The position numbers and the translations under genes are program-made. Below the pieces are notes generated by a model. It did not search any database, had not been told where the DNA came from, and worked only from the letters and a program-made list of their open reading frames with translations. This document shows positions 55,428 to 62,934 of a DNA stretch of 64,000 bases, one piece after another (the first letter of the stretch is position 1; each line of letters begins with the position of its first letter). The DNA is from Hyphomicrobiales bacterium (lineage in GTDB: Bacteria > Pseudomonadota > Alphaproteobacteria > Rhizobiales > Rhizobiaceae), in contig UCIV01000017.1 of the NCBI GenBank assembly GCA_900472575.1, positions 62,001 to 126,000 of the forward strand, read 5' to 3'.

Positions 55428-56372
55428 TCAGCCGAGAATGGCAGCGATTGCCGCGTCGATATCGGCCGGGGTGTTGACGGCTACGCCAGAGATATTCTTG
55501 TCGATGCGGCGGGCAAGCCCCGTCAGCACCTTGCCGGAGCCGATTTCATAGAGCGTGGTCACGCCGTTCTGACCGAACCACTCGACAGTTTCGCGCCAGC
55601 GGACCTGGCCGGTAACCTGGGTGACCAGCAGCTGCGCGATTTCTTCGGCATCGGAAACCGGGGCGGCGCGCACATTGGCAACGACCGGCACGACCGGGCT
55701 CTTCTTTTCGACCTTGGCGAGCGCGTGACGCATGGCGTCGGCGGCCGGCGCCATCAGGTCGGAATGGAAGGGAGCTGAGACGGGAAGCATGATAGCACGC
55801 TTGGCGCCCTTTTCGGTAGCAAGGGCCGCTGCCTTTTCGACAGCCGCCTTGGAGCCGGAGATGACAAGCTGTCCGCCGCCATTGTCGTTGGCGATCTGGC
55901 AGACGCCTTCTGCCTTTGCCTCAGCGCAGATGGCGTAGACATCAGAGTGTTCGAGGCCGATGATCGCAGCCATAGCACCCTGCCCGACCGGAACGGCCGA
56001 CTGCATGGCATCACCGCGGATGCGCAGAAGCTTCGCCGTATCCGACAGCGAAAAGGTGCCGGCGGCACAGAGCGCCGAATATTCACCGAGCGAATGACCG
56101 GCGACATAAGCGACCTTGTCGGCCAGCACGAGACCACGCGCTTCGAGCACCCGCATCGTGGCGATCGAAACAGCCATAAGCGCCGGCTGGGCGTTTGCCG
56201 TCAGTGTCAGCGTGTCTTCCGGACCATTCCACATGATGTCGGAGAGTTTCTGGCCGAGCGCCTCATCGACTTCCTCGAAAACCGCGCGGGCTTCCGGATA
56301 GGCTTCAGCGAGATCCTTGCCCATGCCGACGGCCTGGCTACCCTGACCCGGAAACGTGAATGCAATGCTCAT
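55428..56372 (-). CDS. fabD: Malonyl-CoA:ACP transacylase
   Basis: Loads malonate on ACP. The 314-residue protein starts MSIAFTFPGQGSQAVGMGKD, has the catalytic Ser in AGHSLGEYSAL and the second GQG-binding segment. ATG 56372 has AAGGA 8 bases upstream; the longer frame to 56459 lacks support. It heads the leftward cluster fabD-fabG-acpP-fabF-mltG-yicC-gmk. Confidence 0.96.
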   Translation of the reverse strand: MSIAFTFPGQGSQAVGMGKDLAEAYPEARAVFEEVDEALGQKLSDIMWNGPEDTLTLTANAQPALMAVSIATMRVLEARGLVLADKVAYVAGHSLGEYSALCAAGTFSLSDTAKLLRIRGDAMQSAVPVGQGAMAAIIGLEHSDVYAICAEAKAEGVCQIANDNGGGQLVISGSKAAVEKAAALATEKGAKRAIMLPVSAPFHSDLMAPAADAMRHALAKVEKKSPVVPVVANVRAAPVSDAEEIAQLLVTQVTGQVRWRETVEWFGQNGVTTLYEIGSGKVLTGLARRIDKNISGVAVNTPADIDAAIAAILG

Positions 56373-56637
56373 TGGGATAATCCTTCCCTTATGTTTTGCC
56401 TCTCCATTCACATTTGAACCTTGAGAGTCAAGGGTAACACCCTGCGGCGGCCCTGCCATTCCAAAGCAAATCGGCCCGGAGCGGTGGTTTGTCGAAGCGG
56501 TTTGAGGCGAAATAGAGACAGGGGCGCGAAGTTGATCGCGTGATGCCCTTGCGATTCATCAACCGGGCGCTAAAGTCCCCCGCCTTGTCTTTACTCCCGG
56601 CCCCTCCCTCCCGGCCTCCTCATCCAGGACTGCATTG

Positions 56638-57681
56638 ATGAAGTACAACAAACTCGGCCGCACAGACTTTTCCGTGTCCGAAATCTGCCTCGGCACCATG
56701 ACCTGGGGCACCCAGAACACCGAAGCCGAAGCGCATGCCCAGATGGATTATGCCGTCGAACACGGCGTCAACTTTTTCGATACGGCTGAACTTTATCCGA
56801 CAACGCCTGTCAGCGCCGAAACCTATGGCCGCACCGAACAGTATATCGGCACATGGCTGAAGAAACGGGCCAAGCGCGGGGATATCGTGCTTGCCACCAA
56901 GATCGCCGGCGCCGGTCGTCCGCATATCCGTGAGGGCCGCCCGATCGAGGCTGCGACCATTCGCGATGCAGTAGATGCCAGCCTCAAGCGGCTGCAAACC
57001 GACTATATCGATCTCTACCAGATCCACTGGCCAAACCGCAGCCACTATCATTTCCGCAATTCCTGGACCTTCGACGCCTCGACCCAGGACCGAGAAAAGT
57101 CCATCGCCGACATTATCGAAAAGCTGCAGACGCTGGATGATCTGGTAAAGGCCGGAAAAATCCGCGCGCTCGGCCTTTCTAACGAGACCGCCTGGGGTAC
57201 GATGCAATATCTACGCCTGGCGGAAGAAAAAGCGTTGCCGCGCGTCGCGTCGATCCAGAACGAATACAATCTGCTTTACCGTACTTTCGATCTCGACCTC
57301 GCCGAAGTCGCCCATCATGGCGATGTCGGGCTGCTTGCCTATTCGCCGCTCGCAGCCGGCCTGCTCACCGGTAAATATCTCAACGGAGCCCGCCCCGCCG
57401 GCACGCGCGCAACCGTCAATACCGATCTGGGCGGGCGGCTGCAGCCGAAGCAGGAACCGGCGGTCAAGGCCTATGTCGACGTGGCGGCGAAACATGGGCT
57501 CGACGCCGCGCAGATGGCGCTGGCTTTCTGCCTCGCTCGCCCCTTTATGACCGCAGCCATCATCGGCGCCACCTCCATGGAGCAGTTGAAGATGGATATC
57601 GGCGCGGCAGATGTTTCGCTTTCCGATGAAGTGATGAAAGACATCGCCGAAATCCACCGGCAGTACCCGATGCCGATCTGA
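56638..57681 (+). CDS. Aldo/keto reductase (Tas-like)
   Basis: A 347-residue NADP-dependent aldo-keto reductase. It begins MKYNKLGRTDFSVSEICLGT, with MTWGTQNTEAEAHAQMDYAV typical of the Tas branch. The tetrad is visible: Asp in NFFDTAELYP, Tyr in ELYP, Lys in ATKIAG and His in YQIHWP. The substrate is unknown. ATG 56638 (second codon of a possible TTG start) has AGGA upstream. It diverges from fabD. Confidence 0.9.
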   Translation: MKYNKLGRTDFSVSEICLGTMTWGTQNTEAEAHAQMDYAVEHGVNFFDTAELYPTTPVSAETYGRTEQYIGTWLKKRAKRGDIVLATKIAGAGRPHIREGRPIEAATIRDAVDASLKRLQTDYIDLYQIHWPNRSHYHFRNSWTFDASTQDREKSIADIIEKLQTLDDLVKAGKIRALGLSNETAWGTMQYLRLAEEKALPRVASIQNEYNLLYRTFDLDLAEVAHHGDVGLLAYSPLAAGLLTGKYLNGARPAGTRATVNTDLGGRLQPKQEPAVKAYVDVAAKHGLDAAQMALAFCLARPFMTAAIIGATSMEQLKMDIGAADVSLSDEVMKDIAEIHRQYPMPI

Positions 57682-57698
57682 TCCACCCCATGCCAACC

Positions 57699-57729
57699 TC
57701 CACGACAAGGTCGCCGATCGTGTCGTGGA
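57699..57729 (+). terminator. Hairpin after aldo/keto reductase gene
   Basis: TCCACGACA (57699-57707) and TGTCGTGGA (57721-57729) form a perfect 9-bp stem with a 13-base loop, 18 bases after the stop. There is no T run, so it is only a possible terminator. Confidence 0.45.
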
Positions 57730-57800
57730 AGTGCCCGAGGACTACTCAACCCGCTACAATTGGCGACCCCTCCTTATGCAATCGATGATTGATTGCGCAA

Positions 57801-57835
57801 GTTATATGCAACCATTATCTATGGTTGCATATAAC
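57801..57835. promoter_or_regulatory. Perfect 15-bp palindromic operator or RNA hairpin
   Basis: GTTATATGCAACCAT (57801-57815), loop TATCT, ATGGTTGCATATAAC (57821-57835): a perfect inverted repeat that touches the AGGAGG ribosome site (57836-57841) of the next gene. TTGATT (57789-57794) and CATTAT (57813-57818) are an acceptable -35/-10 pair at 18-base spacing, which would place the -10 inside the palindrome. A repressor site is the simplest reading; an RNA hairpin controlling translation is the alternative. Confidence 0.7.
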
Positions 57836-57849
57836 AGGAGGATCACGCC

Positions 57850-59382
57850 ATGGTAGACGTAAACGTCGAAATCAAAGCAGAAGATTCGCCGATTTCGAAC
57901 GCGGTGGATCTGTATTACAGCCAACTATACGAGATCTTGAACCCGCAAACGGAACAAAAGATCGCGCTCAACAGCAGCCTCGTCACCTTCGACATCATTC
58001 CCCAGGCGCCGATGTTTACGGAATATGTTTTCCGCGCCTTTGCCGACAGGACGGTGACGATTTCCCCCACCGAATATGGTCCCGTCGCCCTTGGTGTAGC
58101 CAACACGAACGACAGGTATTCATTCTTCTTCACGGAAGTTCTGAAACAGGCCGTATTCAAGCTGGACACCGCGCTACGGCAAGACATCGTCGACAAGATC
58201 GACCTTATAGACAGGGAAGTCCGCCAAAGCCGGCAGGAACTTCAGCTCTTCTACCAGACAATGTTCACCGCCTGGAACTCCTATGCCACGCAGAATGGCG
58301 TCGCCGCAGATGACGCCTATTACCTCGACAAACAAACGGCTTTTTTCAACACGAACAACTTCGCCGAACAGATCAGCTATTACAAGAACATCATCTCTGA
58401 CGGCCTTGTCCGCATGCACATCCTGCGCGACGCGCAATATCCGGATGTGGAGGCAAGACACATATCCTCGCTGCTCAAATACGCGACGCTCGACCAGTAT
58501 CTGATGCCGCGACCAAAAGATCCGATACTCGAAGAGATCAACAAATACGACCCGATCCGATTGGGGCAGGCATACATCTACAACAACCTGAACTATTTCG
58601 AGCCATCCGTCGAAATCCGTCCGTCCGGATATCTACCGAAATTCCTGACAAATATCGGCAAGCGCTCCGTGTCGATCGAAAAGACCGCGGCTGCGACCCA
58701 CCAGCATGATGTCAGCTGGAGCGCCTCCGGAACGGCCCGGAAGTGGTTCTTTTTCAAGGCAAGTGCCAGTGTCTCGAGCGAGAGCCACCTCAAGGAAACC
58801 GTTGCGGCGACCAACAGGGTCGGGATGGCTTTCGAGAATCTGGCGGAATACTGGGTCAATCGCGGCCCGTGGTTCTCGTCGGGCGTTTTTGCCTACAAGA
58901 GGATCCGCGAGGTTCTTGCCGCAAATCCGATTTATGCCGGTCTCCTCGGACATGCCATCTCCTCCGTAATCCTTGGCCGCGGCCTGGAGCTGACCTTGCA
59001 TTTCGACAAGGTGTCGACATTCTCCGAGTGGTCGAAATTCACGGCGTCGGCGAGCGGCTCATTTTCCGTTTTCGGCATGAATATTCCGGCTACGTCCGGT
59101 TCGATGTCGGATTACAAATTGAACACCCGCGAGTCCGAAGACAAGAAGAGCGTCACCTTTCTCGACGATCCAGCACATACCCGGCTGCTCGGATTTAGGG
59201 TCGACAAGCTCTTCGATGGGGCTGAAGAGTTTGCTCTTGCCGCATCCCCTTACATCGACGAGGTCGGCCCCGATGACAAGGCTATTTCATCCCTTGGAAC
59301 GTGGAGTTCTGCAGTAGATACATCTGCCGAAAAAAGAAAAAACAAGCTGCTGAAAATCGCGACAGAAAAGCTCCTCGACTGA
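57850..59382 (+). CDS. Unknown protein, 510 aa, first gene of palindrome-controlled cassette
   Basis: I do not recognise this family. The protein has no signal peptide or clear membrane helix. Residues about 80-240 look mainly helical (LRQDIVDKIDLIDREVRQ, then Tyr/Asn-rich segments). From about residue 275 it becomes beta-rich with a Ser/Ala-rich strand pair (WSASGTARKWFFFKASASVS) and an aromatic stretch EYWVNRGPWFSSGVF. The ending is EKRKNKLLKIATEKLLD. The helical-then-beta layout is loosely reminiscent of pore-forming or toxin-like proteins, but that is impression only. A very strong AGGAGG lies 8 bases before the ATG. The small secreted-protein gene follows 11 bases on. Confidence 0.75.
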   Translation: MVDVNVEIKAEDSPISNAVDLYYSQLYEILNPQTEQKIALNSSLVTFDIIPQAPMFTEYVFRAFADRTVTISPTEYGPVALGVANTNDRYSFFFTEVLKQAVFKLDTALRQDIVDKIDLIDREVRQSRQELQLFYQTMFTAWNSYATQNGVAADDAYYLDKQTAFFNTNNFAEQISYYKNIISDGLVRMHILRDAQYPDVEARHISSLLKYATLDQYLMPRPKDPILEEINKYDPIRLGQAYIYNNLNYFEPSVEIRPSGYLPKFLTNIGKRSVSIEKTAAATHQHDVSWSASGTARKWFFFKASASVSSESHLKETVAATNRVGMAFENLAEYWVNRGPWFSSGVFAYKRIREVLAANPIYAGLLGHAISSVILGRGLELTLHFDKVSTFSEWSKFTASASGSFSVFGMNIPATSGSMSDYKLNTRESEDKKSVTFLDDPAHTRLLGFRVDKLFDGAEEFALAASPYIDEVGPDDKAISSLGTWSSAVDTSAEKRKNKLLKIATEKLLD

Positions 59383-59393
59383 GGTTCGCAAAG

Positions 59394-59891
59394 ATGCGTT
59401 TGCTGGCGAAAGTCGTTGTCTTGATATTGTCGGCCACCTCTGCGACCGAGGCGGCCGACATGCCCGAAGCAGGCAAAGGCACCCGTTGCTCCTGCGGCGA
59501 AAACACCGCGGCCCAGGCACCCGTTGTCACACGCTCCTATCCAATCTGCTATTTCAACAGGAAGCCCGGGGACGAGGAACTGGCCCGGCTGGAGCAGAAG
59601 CTGATCGAATTCATGAAGCCCTATATGCCAAGTGGCGTTCTGCAAACGGGAATGTCGCCCAACAATCGCTGGATCAGCGTCAAGGGAATGCAGTCGGGAC
59701 ACATCGCCTTGAAAAAGGTATGGCCCCAGATAGGCTGTTACGGCAACTATGTGACCCAATCCGAATATGTACAGCACAAACGTTGCACGGGTTACCTTGA
59801 GCAGCTTCTGAAACAGAACTCCTATACGTTTTCAGGCGAAACAAGCGATGGAGACGGCATTACCGGGCAGTTGTTTTGTGACGGAAAATGA
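59394..59891 (+). CDS. Unknown small secreted Cys-rich protein
   Basis: A 165-residue protein with a signal peptide (MRLLAKVVVLILSATSATEA) and six Cys in the mature part (RCSCGEN, YPICYF, IGCYG, KRCTG, LFCDG). The middle reads LEQKLIEFMKPYMPSGVLQT and NNRWISVKGMQSGH. No family is recognised; its size and Cys spacing suggest a disulfide-stabilised periplasmic or exported protein. ATG 59394 has GAGG 9 bases upstream. It lies 11 bases after the 510-residue gene and must be in the same operon under the palindrome. Confidence 0.72.
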   Translation: MRLLAKVVVLILSATSATEAADMPEAGKGTRCSCGENTAAQAPVVTRSYPICYFNRKPGDEELARLEQKLIEFMKPYMPSGVLQTGMSPNNRWISVKGMQSGHIALKKVWPQIGCYGNYVTQSEYVQHKRCTGYLEQLLKQNSYTFSGETSDGDGITGQLFCDGK

Positions 59892-59898
59892 TCGCCCC

Positions 59899-59926
59899 TT
59901 GCCTTTCGCCTAAAAATCCGTATAAG
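59899..59926 (+). promoter_or_regulatory. Predicted sigma70-type promoter of the rpsF operon
   Basis: TTGCCT (59899-59904) and TATAAG (59921-59926) with a 16-base spacer, about 225 bases before rpsF, right after the upstream stop codon. Both boxes are good matches, and the position leaves a long structured leader. Confidence 0.55.
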
Positions 59927-59967
59927 CCGCCGTGTTCGAAACACCCGGTCTTCTGGCTGGTGGCTGT

Positions 59968-60024
59968 ACGGAGGGCAGGTTCGCTCAGGCGAGCCTCAGG
60001 GACGAAAGCGTTCCGGCCTCCCGT
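59968..60024 (+). promoter_or_regulatory. Structured 5' leader of rpsF, candidate r-protein autoregulatory element
   Basis: Between promoter and gene the RNA can fold as a three-way junction: outer stem ACGGAGG (59968-59974) with CCTCCCGT (60017-60024, one bulged C), and two inner hairpins AGGTTCGC/GCGAGCCT (59977-59984, 59989-59996) and GGGACG/CGTTCC near 59999-60014. S6:S18 operons in many bacteria carry a leader bound by the S6:S18 pair; whether this is that motif needs a covariance search. Confidence 0.4.
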
Positions 60025-60150
60025 GTCTCCGCTCTCGACCGTCTCGAAACAACAACTTTTCTTGCGGGCCTTTTGGCCATCAGGAGCAGTCGTTGAGGCT
60101 TAGCCGCCGAACCCGGGTGCAAAACAACCGCAAGAAAAGGCAAAGCTTAC

Positions 60151-60615
60151 ATGGCTCTTTACGAACACGTATTCCTTGCCCGGCAGGATATGTCCGCTCA
60201 GCAGGTTGATGCCCTCGTCGAACAGTACAAGGGTGTCATCGAAGCTAACGGCGGCAAGGTCGGGCGCGTCGAAAACTGGGGCCTCAAGTCCCTGACGTAC
60301 CGCATGAAGAAGAACCGCAAGGCTCACTACGCCCTGATGGACATCGATGCTCCGGCTGCTGCCGTGCACGAAATGGAACGTCAGATGCGCATCAACGAAG
60401 ACGTTCTTCGCTACATGACGCTTTCCGTCGAGAAGCACGAAGAAGGCCCGTCTGCAATGATGCAGAAGCGTGACCGTGACGACCGTCCGCGTGACGATCG
60501 CGGCCCGCGCCGTGACTTCGGCGATCGTGGCCCGCGCCGCGAATTCGGCGATCGTCCTCCGCGTGAAGGCGGCTTCGAGCGCGCACCGCGCCCGTCCGCT
60601 CCGCGCGAATCCTAA
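60151..60615 (+). CDS. rpsF: 30S ribosomal protein S6
   Basis: The 154-residue S6 begins [20 protein letters not shown] and has the [20 protein letters not shown] strand-helix region. The last 45 residues are an Arg/Asp/Gly-rich tail (from [13 protein letters not shown]) containing two repeats of RGPRRxFGD, encoded by a 27-bp tandem repeat. The tail is longer than in E. coli. Leader of the operon rpsF-rpsR-DUF2232-rplI. Confidence 0.97.
   Translation: MALYEHVFLARQDMSAQQVDALVEQYKGVIEANGGKVGRVENWGLKSLTYRMKKNRKAHYALMDIDAPAAAVHEMERQMRINEDVLRYMTLSVEKHEEGPSAMMQKRDRDDRPRDDRGPRRDFGDRGPRREFGDRPPREGGFERAPRPSAPRES
60496..60549 (+). repeat. 27-bp tandem repeat within rpsF
   Basis: Two copies of a 27-base unit (60496-60522 and 60523-60549) differ at three positions and encode DRGPRRDFG and DRGPRREFG in the basic tail of S6. 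In-frame repeats like this can expand and contract between strains. Confidence 0.75.
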
Positions 60616-60639
60616 TCTGGGCCTCAAGGAGAAAACACA

Positions 60640-60888
60640 ATGGCTGACGTATCCTCGTCCCCGGCACGCCGTCCTTTCCATCGTCGTCGCAAGACCTGCC
60701 CTTTCTCGGGCGCAAATGCACCGAAGATCGACTACAAGGACGTTCGTCTCCTGCAGCGCTACATTTCCGAGCGCGGCAAGATCGTACCTTCGCGTATCAC
60801 CGCAGTTTCCCAGAAGAAGCAGCGCGAACTGGCCCAGGCCATCAAGCGCGCCCGTTTCCTCGGCCTGCTGCCGTACGTCGTATCGTAA
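60640..60888 (+). CDS. rpsR: 30S ribosomal protein S18
   Basis: An 82-residue S18: [20 protein letters not shown], then [20 protein letters not shown] and the [15 protein letters not shown] ending ([14 protein letters not shown]). It binds next to S6 on the 30S platform. AAGGAG before the ATG. A hairpin follows. Confidence 0.97.
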   Translation: MADVSSSPARRPFHRRRKTCPFSGANAPKIDYKDVRLLQRYISERGKIVPSRITAVSQKKQRELAQAIKRARFLGLLPYVVS

Positions 60889-60897
60889 TTGATACCG

Positions 60898-60924
60898 GAC
60901 CCGCTGATCAAAAATCAGCGGGTC
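60898..60924 (+). terminator. Strong hairpin after rpsR
   Basis: GACCCGCTGAT (60898-60908) and ATCAGCGGGTC (60914-60924) form a perfect 11-bp stem with the loop CAAAA. It lacks a T run, so it may only partly terminate, lowering expression of the DUF2232 and rplI genes relative to S6 and S18. Confidence 0.6.
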
Positions 60925-61051
60925 TACTCCCTTCCGCGTTGGGCGCGGATCGGAAAATGAACTGCAAACCCCATGTTGGGGATGAAGCGCCTGTCAAATT
61001 GATTCAGGCCCGTCCCCTAACTGCTTGATCTGGCAGGACAGCGAGAGCGTA

Positions 61052-62029
61052 ATGAACAAGACACAGACAGTGCTGCCCACCGGCATTCTGGCCGGCGTCG
61101 TTGCCACCCTCCTCGTGATGGGTGCCGGCACGCAATCGTCTTTTGCCGCCGTTCTTTATGCCGCCTCTGCTCTTCCGATCTTCATCGCCGGCCTTGGCTG
61201 GGGTAACCGCGCAGCCATTACCGGCATCGTCACGTCGGGCATTCTCGGCGCAGTTCTCATCTCGCCGATCTTCGCCGTCACCATGGCGATCTTTACGCTG
61301 ATCCCGGCCGGCTGGCTGTCGCATCTCGCCAATCTGGCGCGTCCGGCCTCCGAACTCGGTGGCCCCGACAATCTGCTCGCCTGGTATCCGATCTCCGACA
61401 TCCTGCTGCATCTGTGCGGCCTCGTGACGATCGCCGTCATCGCGCTTGGCGTCGCCATCGGTTACGGACCGGGACTTGTCGGGCAGATCGTCGACGTGCT
61501 CGGCTCCGCGCTGCAGACGCAGGAACCCGGCCTGTCGCTTACCGCTGCCGATATCGGGCAATTGAAAAGCACGATGCTGCTCACGTTGCCGATGGTTCAG
61601 GGCGGCATATGGGTCATCCTGCTGTTTGCAGCCTTCTATTTCGCCATGCGCATCGTCTCGCGCTCGGGCCGCGCGCTTCGCCCGCGGGAAAACATGCCGT
61701 CGGCGCTGCGCATGAACCGCCATGCGATCTACATTTTCCTCGCCGGCATCGTCATGACCTTTTTGGGCGGCGTAGCGGCAATGATCGGCGCCACAATCTG
61801 CGGTACATTCGGCGCAGGTTTCCTGATGTCGGGTTTCGCCGCCATCCATTTCCGCAGTCAGGGCAAGGACTGGCGCCTGCCGGTCCTCGTGCTCGCATAC
61901 TTCTCCTCCATGCTCGTCATTCCTGCCTTCGCGATCCTCGCTCTCGGTCTCACGGACACCCGCCGGACCATCGCGCTGACGCCGGCAAAGGGCAGCACGG
62001 ATCAGAACACAACCAATCCAGACAATTGA
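61052..62029 (+). CDS. DUF2232 membrane protein
   Basis: A 325-residue polytopic membrane protein with about eight helices, starting MNKTQTVLPTGILAGVVATL. The DUF2232 family is found between rpsR and rplI in many alphaproteobacteria. It has weak resemblance to the S-components of vitamin importers (YybS-like) but no proven function. The ATG at 61052 is preferred to one at 61025; no strong ribosome site precedes either. Confidence 0.84.
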   Translation: MNKTQTVLPTGILAGVVATLLVMGAGTQSSFAAVLYAASALPIFIAGLGWGNRAAITGIVTSGILGAVLISPIFAVTMAIFTLIPAGWLSHLANLARPASELGGPDNLLAWYPISDILLHLCGLVTIAVIALGVAIGYGPGLVGQIVDVLGSALQTQEPGLSLTAADIGQLKSTMLLTLPMVQGGIWVILLFAAFYFAMRIVSRSGRALRPRENMPSALRMNRHAIYIFLAGIVMTFLGGVAAMIGATICGTFGAGFLMSGFAAIHFRSQGKDWRLPVLVLAYFSSMLVIPAFAILALGLTDTRRTIALTPAKGSTDQNTTNPDN

Positions 62030-62050
62030 GAACTAGAAAGGAACTCCAAC

Positions 62051-62626
62051 ATGCAAGTCATCCTGCTTGAACGCGTACCGAAGCTCGGCCAGATGGGCGA
62101 AACCGTAAAGGTTCGCGACGGTTACGCTCGTAACTTCCTGCTGCCGCAGGGCAAGGCACTTCGCTCCAACGAAGCCAACAAGAAGCGCTTCGAAAACGAG
62201 CGCGCAACGCTCGAAGCTCGTAACCTCGAGCGCAAGGGCGAAGCCCAGACGGTTGCCGACGCACTCGCCGGCAAGACCTTCGTCATCGTTCGTTCGGCTG
62301 GCGAAACCGGCCAGCTCTACGGTTCTGTTGCTGCTCGCGACGTGATGGACGCACTGGCCGCGGAAGGCTTCAACGTCGGCCGCAACCAGGTCGACCTGAA
62401 CCACCCGATCAAGGCAATCGGCCTGCACGAAGTAACGCTCCACCTGCATTCGGAAGTCGAGATCCAGATCTCGGTCAACGTTGCCCGTTCGGCCGAAGAA
62501 GCAGAACGTCAGGCACAGGGCGAAAGCCTCACCTCCGCTGACGCCATCTACGGCGTTGACGAAGACGCACTGCGCCCGGAAGACTTCTTCGATCCGGAAG
62601 CTGACCGCGACGGCGACGAAGAATAA
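62051..62626 (+). CDS. rplI: 50S ribosomal protein L9
   Basis: A 191-residue L9. The N-terminal [20 protein letters not shown] and [16 protein letters not shown] are diagnostic. The C-terminal domain contains [16 protein letters not shown] and an acidic extension ([19 protein letters not shown]) longer than in E. coli. A classical terminator follows. Confidence 0.97.
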   Translation: MQVILLERVPKLGQMGETVKVRDGYARNFLLPQGKALRSNEANKKRFENERATLEARNLERKGEAQTVADALAGKTFVIVRSAGETGQLYGSVAARDVMDALAAEGFNVGRNQVDLNHPIKAIGLHEVTLHLHSEVEIQISVNVARSAEEAERQAQGESLTSADAIYGVDEDALRPEDFFDPEADRDGDEE

Positions 62627-62655
62627 TAGACCTCTCGCAGATTCGTCTGTGACAG

Positions 62656-62687
62656 CGCCCGGCCTCACGAAGGCCGGGCGTTTTTTT
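62656..62687 (+). terminator. Intrinsic terminator of the rpsF-rplI operon
   Basis: CGCCCGGCCT (62656-62665) and AGGCCGGGCG (62671-62680), loop CACGA, followed by seven T. A textbook rho-independent terminator. Confidence 0.93.
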
Positions 62688-62830
62688 GTCTCTTTTTGCG
62701 GGTAAGATGGCGTTTGCTCCGGTGAGTCGCGGCCTGTTCGCACCACTCCTGCGACGTCGGCCCGAATGAGGCACAGTCAACCGGATTTGTCGCTTCATTA
62801 CGTTTTTTGTTTCGCGTAAATGACGCCCGC

Positions 62831-62849
62831 TGTGGATATCTGTGGGTAA
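62831..62849. promoter_or_regulatory. Two near-consensus DnaA boxes upstream of dnaB
   Basis: TGTGGATAT (62831-62839) and TGTGGGTAA (62841-62849) each match the DnaA box TGTGGATAA in 8 of 9 positions. They lie in the same orientation exactly 10 bases apart, one helical turn, about 85 bases before the dnaB start. This suggests DnaA control of the replicative helicase gene. Confidence 0.55.
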
Positions 62850-62934
62850 CATCCGAAGGCAAAATGCACGGTTTCGGCGCGGTCCAGTTATCACTAGAAC
62901 CGAGACCTTGAACGGACAGGACGGGTAGAAGATC

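Larger units (their letters stand above)
62627..62934. other. rplI-dnaB intergenic region
   Basis: This 308-base gap holds the rplI terminator (62656-62687), an otherwise featureless GC stretch, an AT-richer patch around 62790-62820, and two near-consensus DnaA boxes at 62831-62849, about 90 bases before dnaB. The dnaB promoter should lie here, but I could not fix its boxes. Confidence 0.6.

Noticed and set aside
60496-60549. Short tandem repeat considered as a CRISPR or mobile-element footprint
   Set aside because: Only two adjacent 27-bp units without spacers, in frame inside rpsF and encoding a repeated protein tail.
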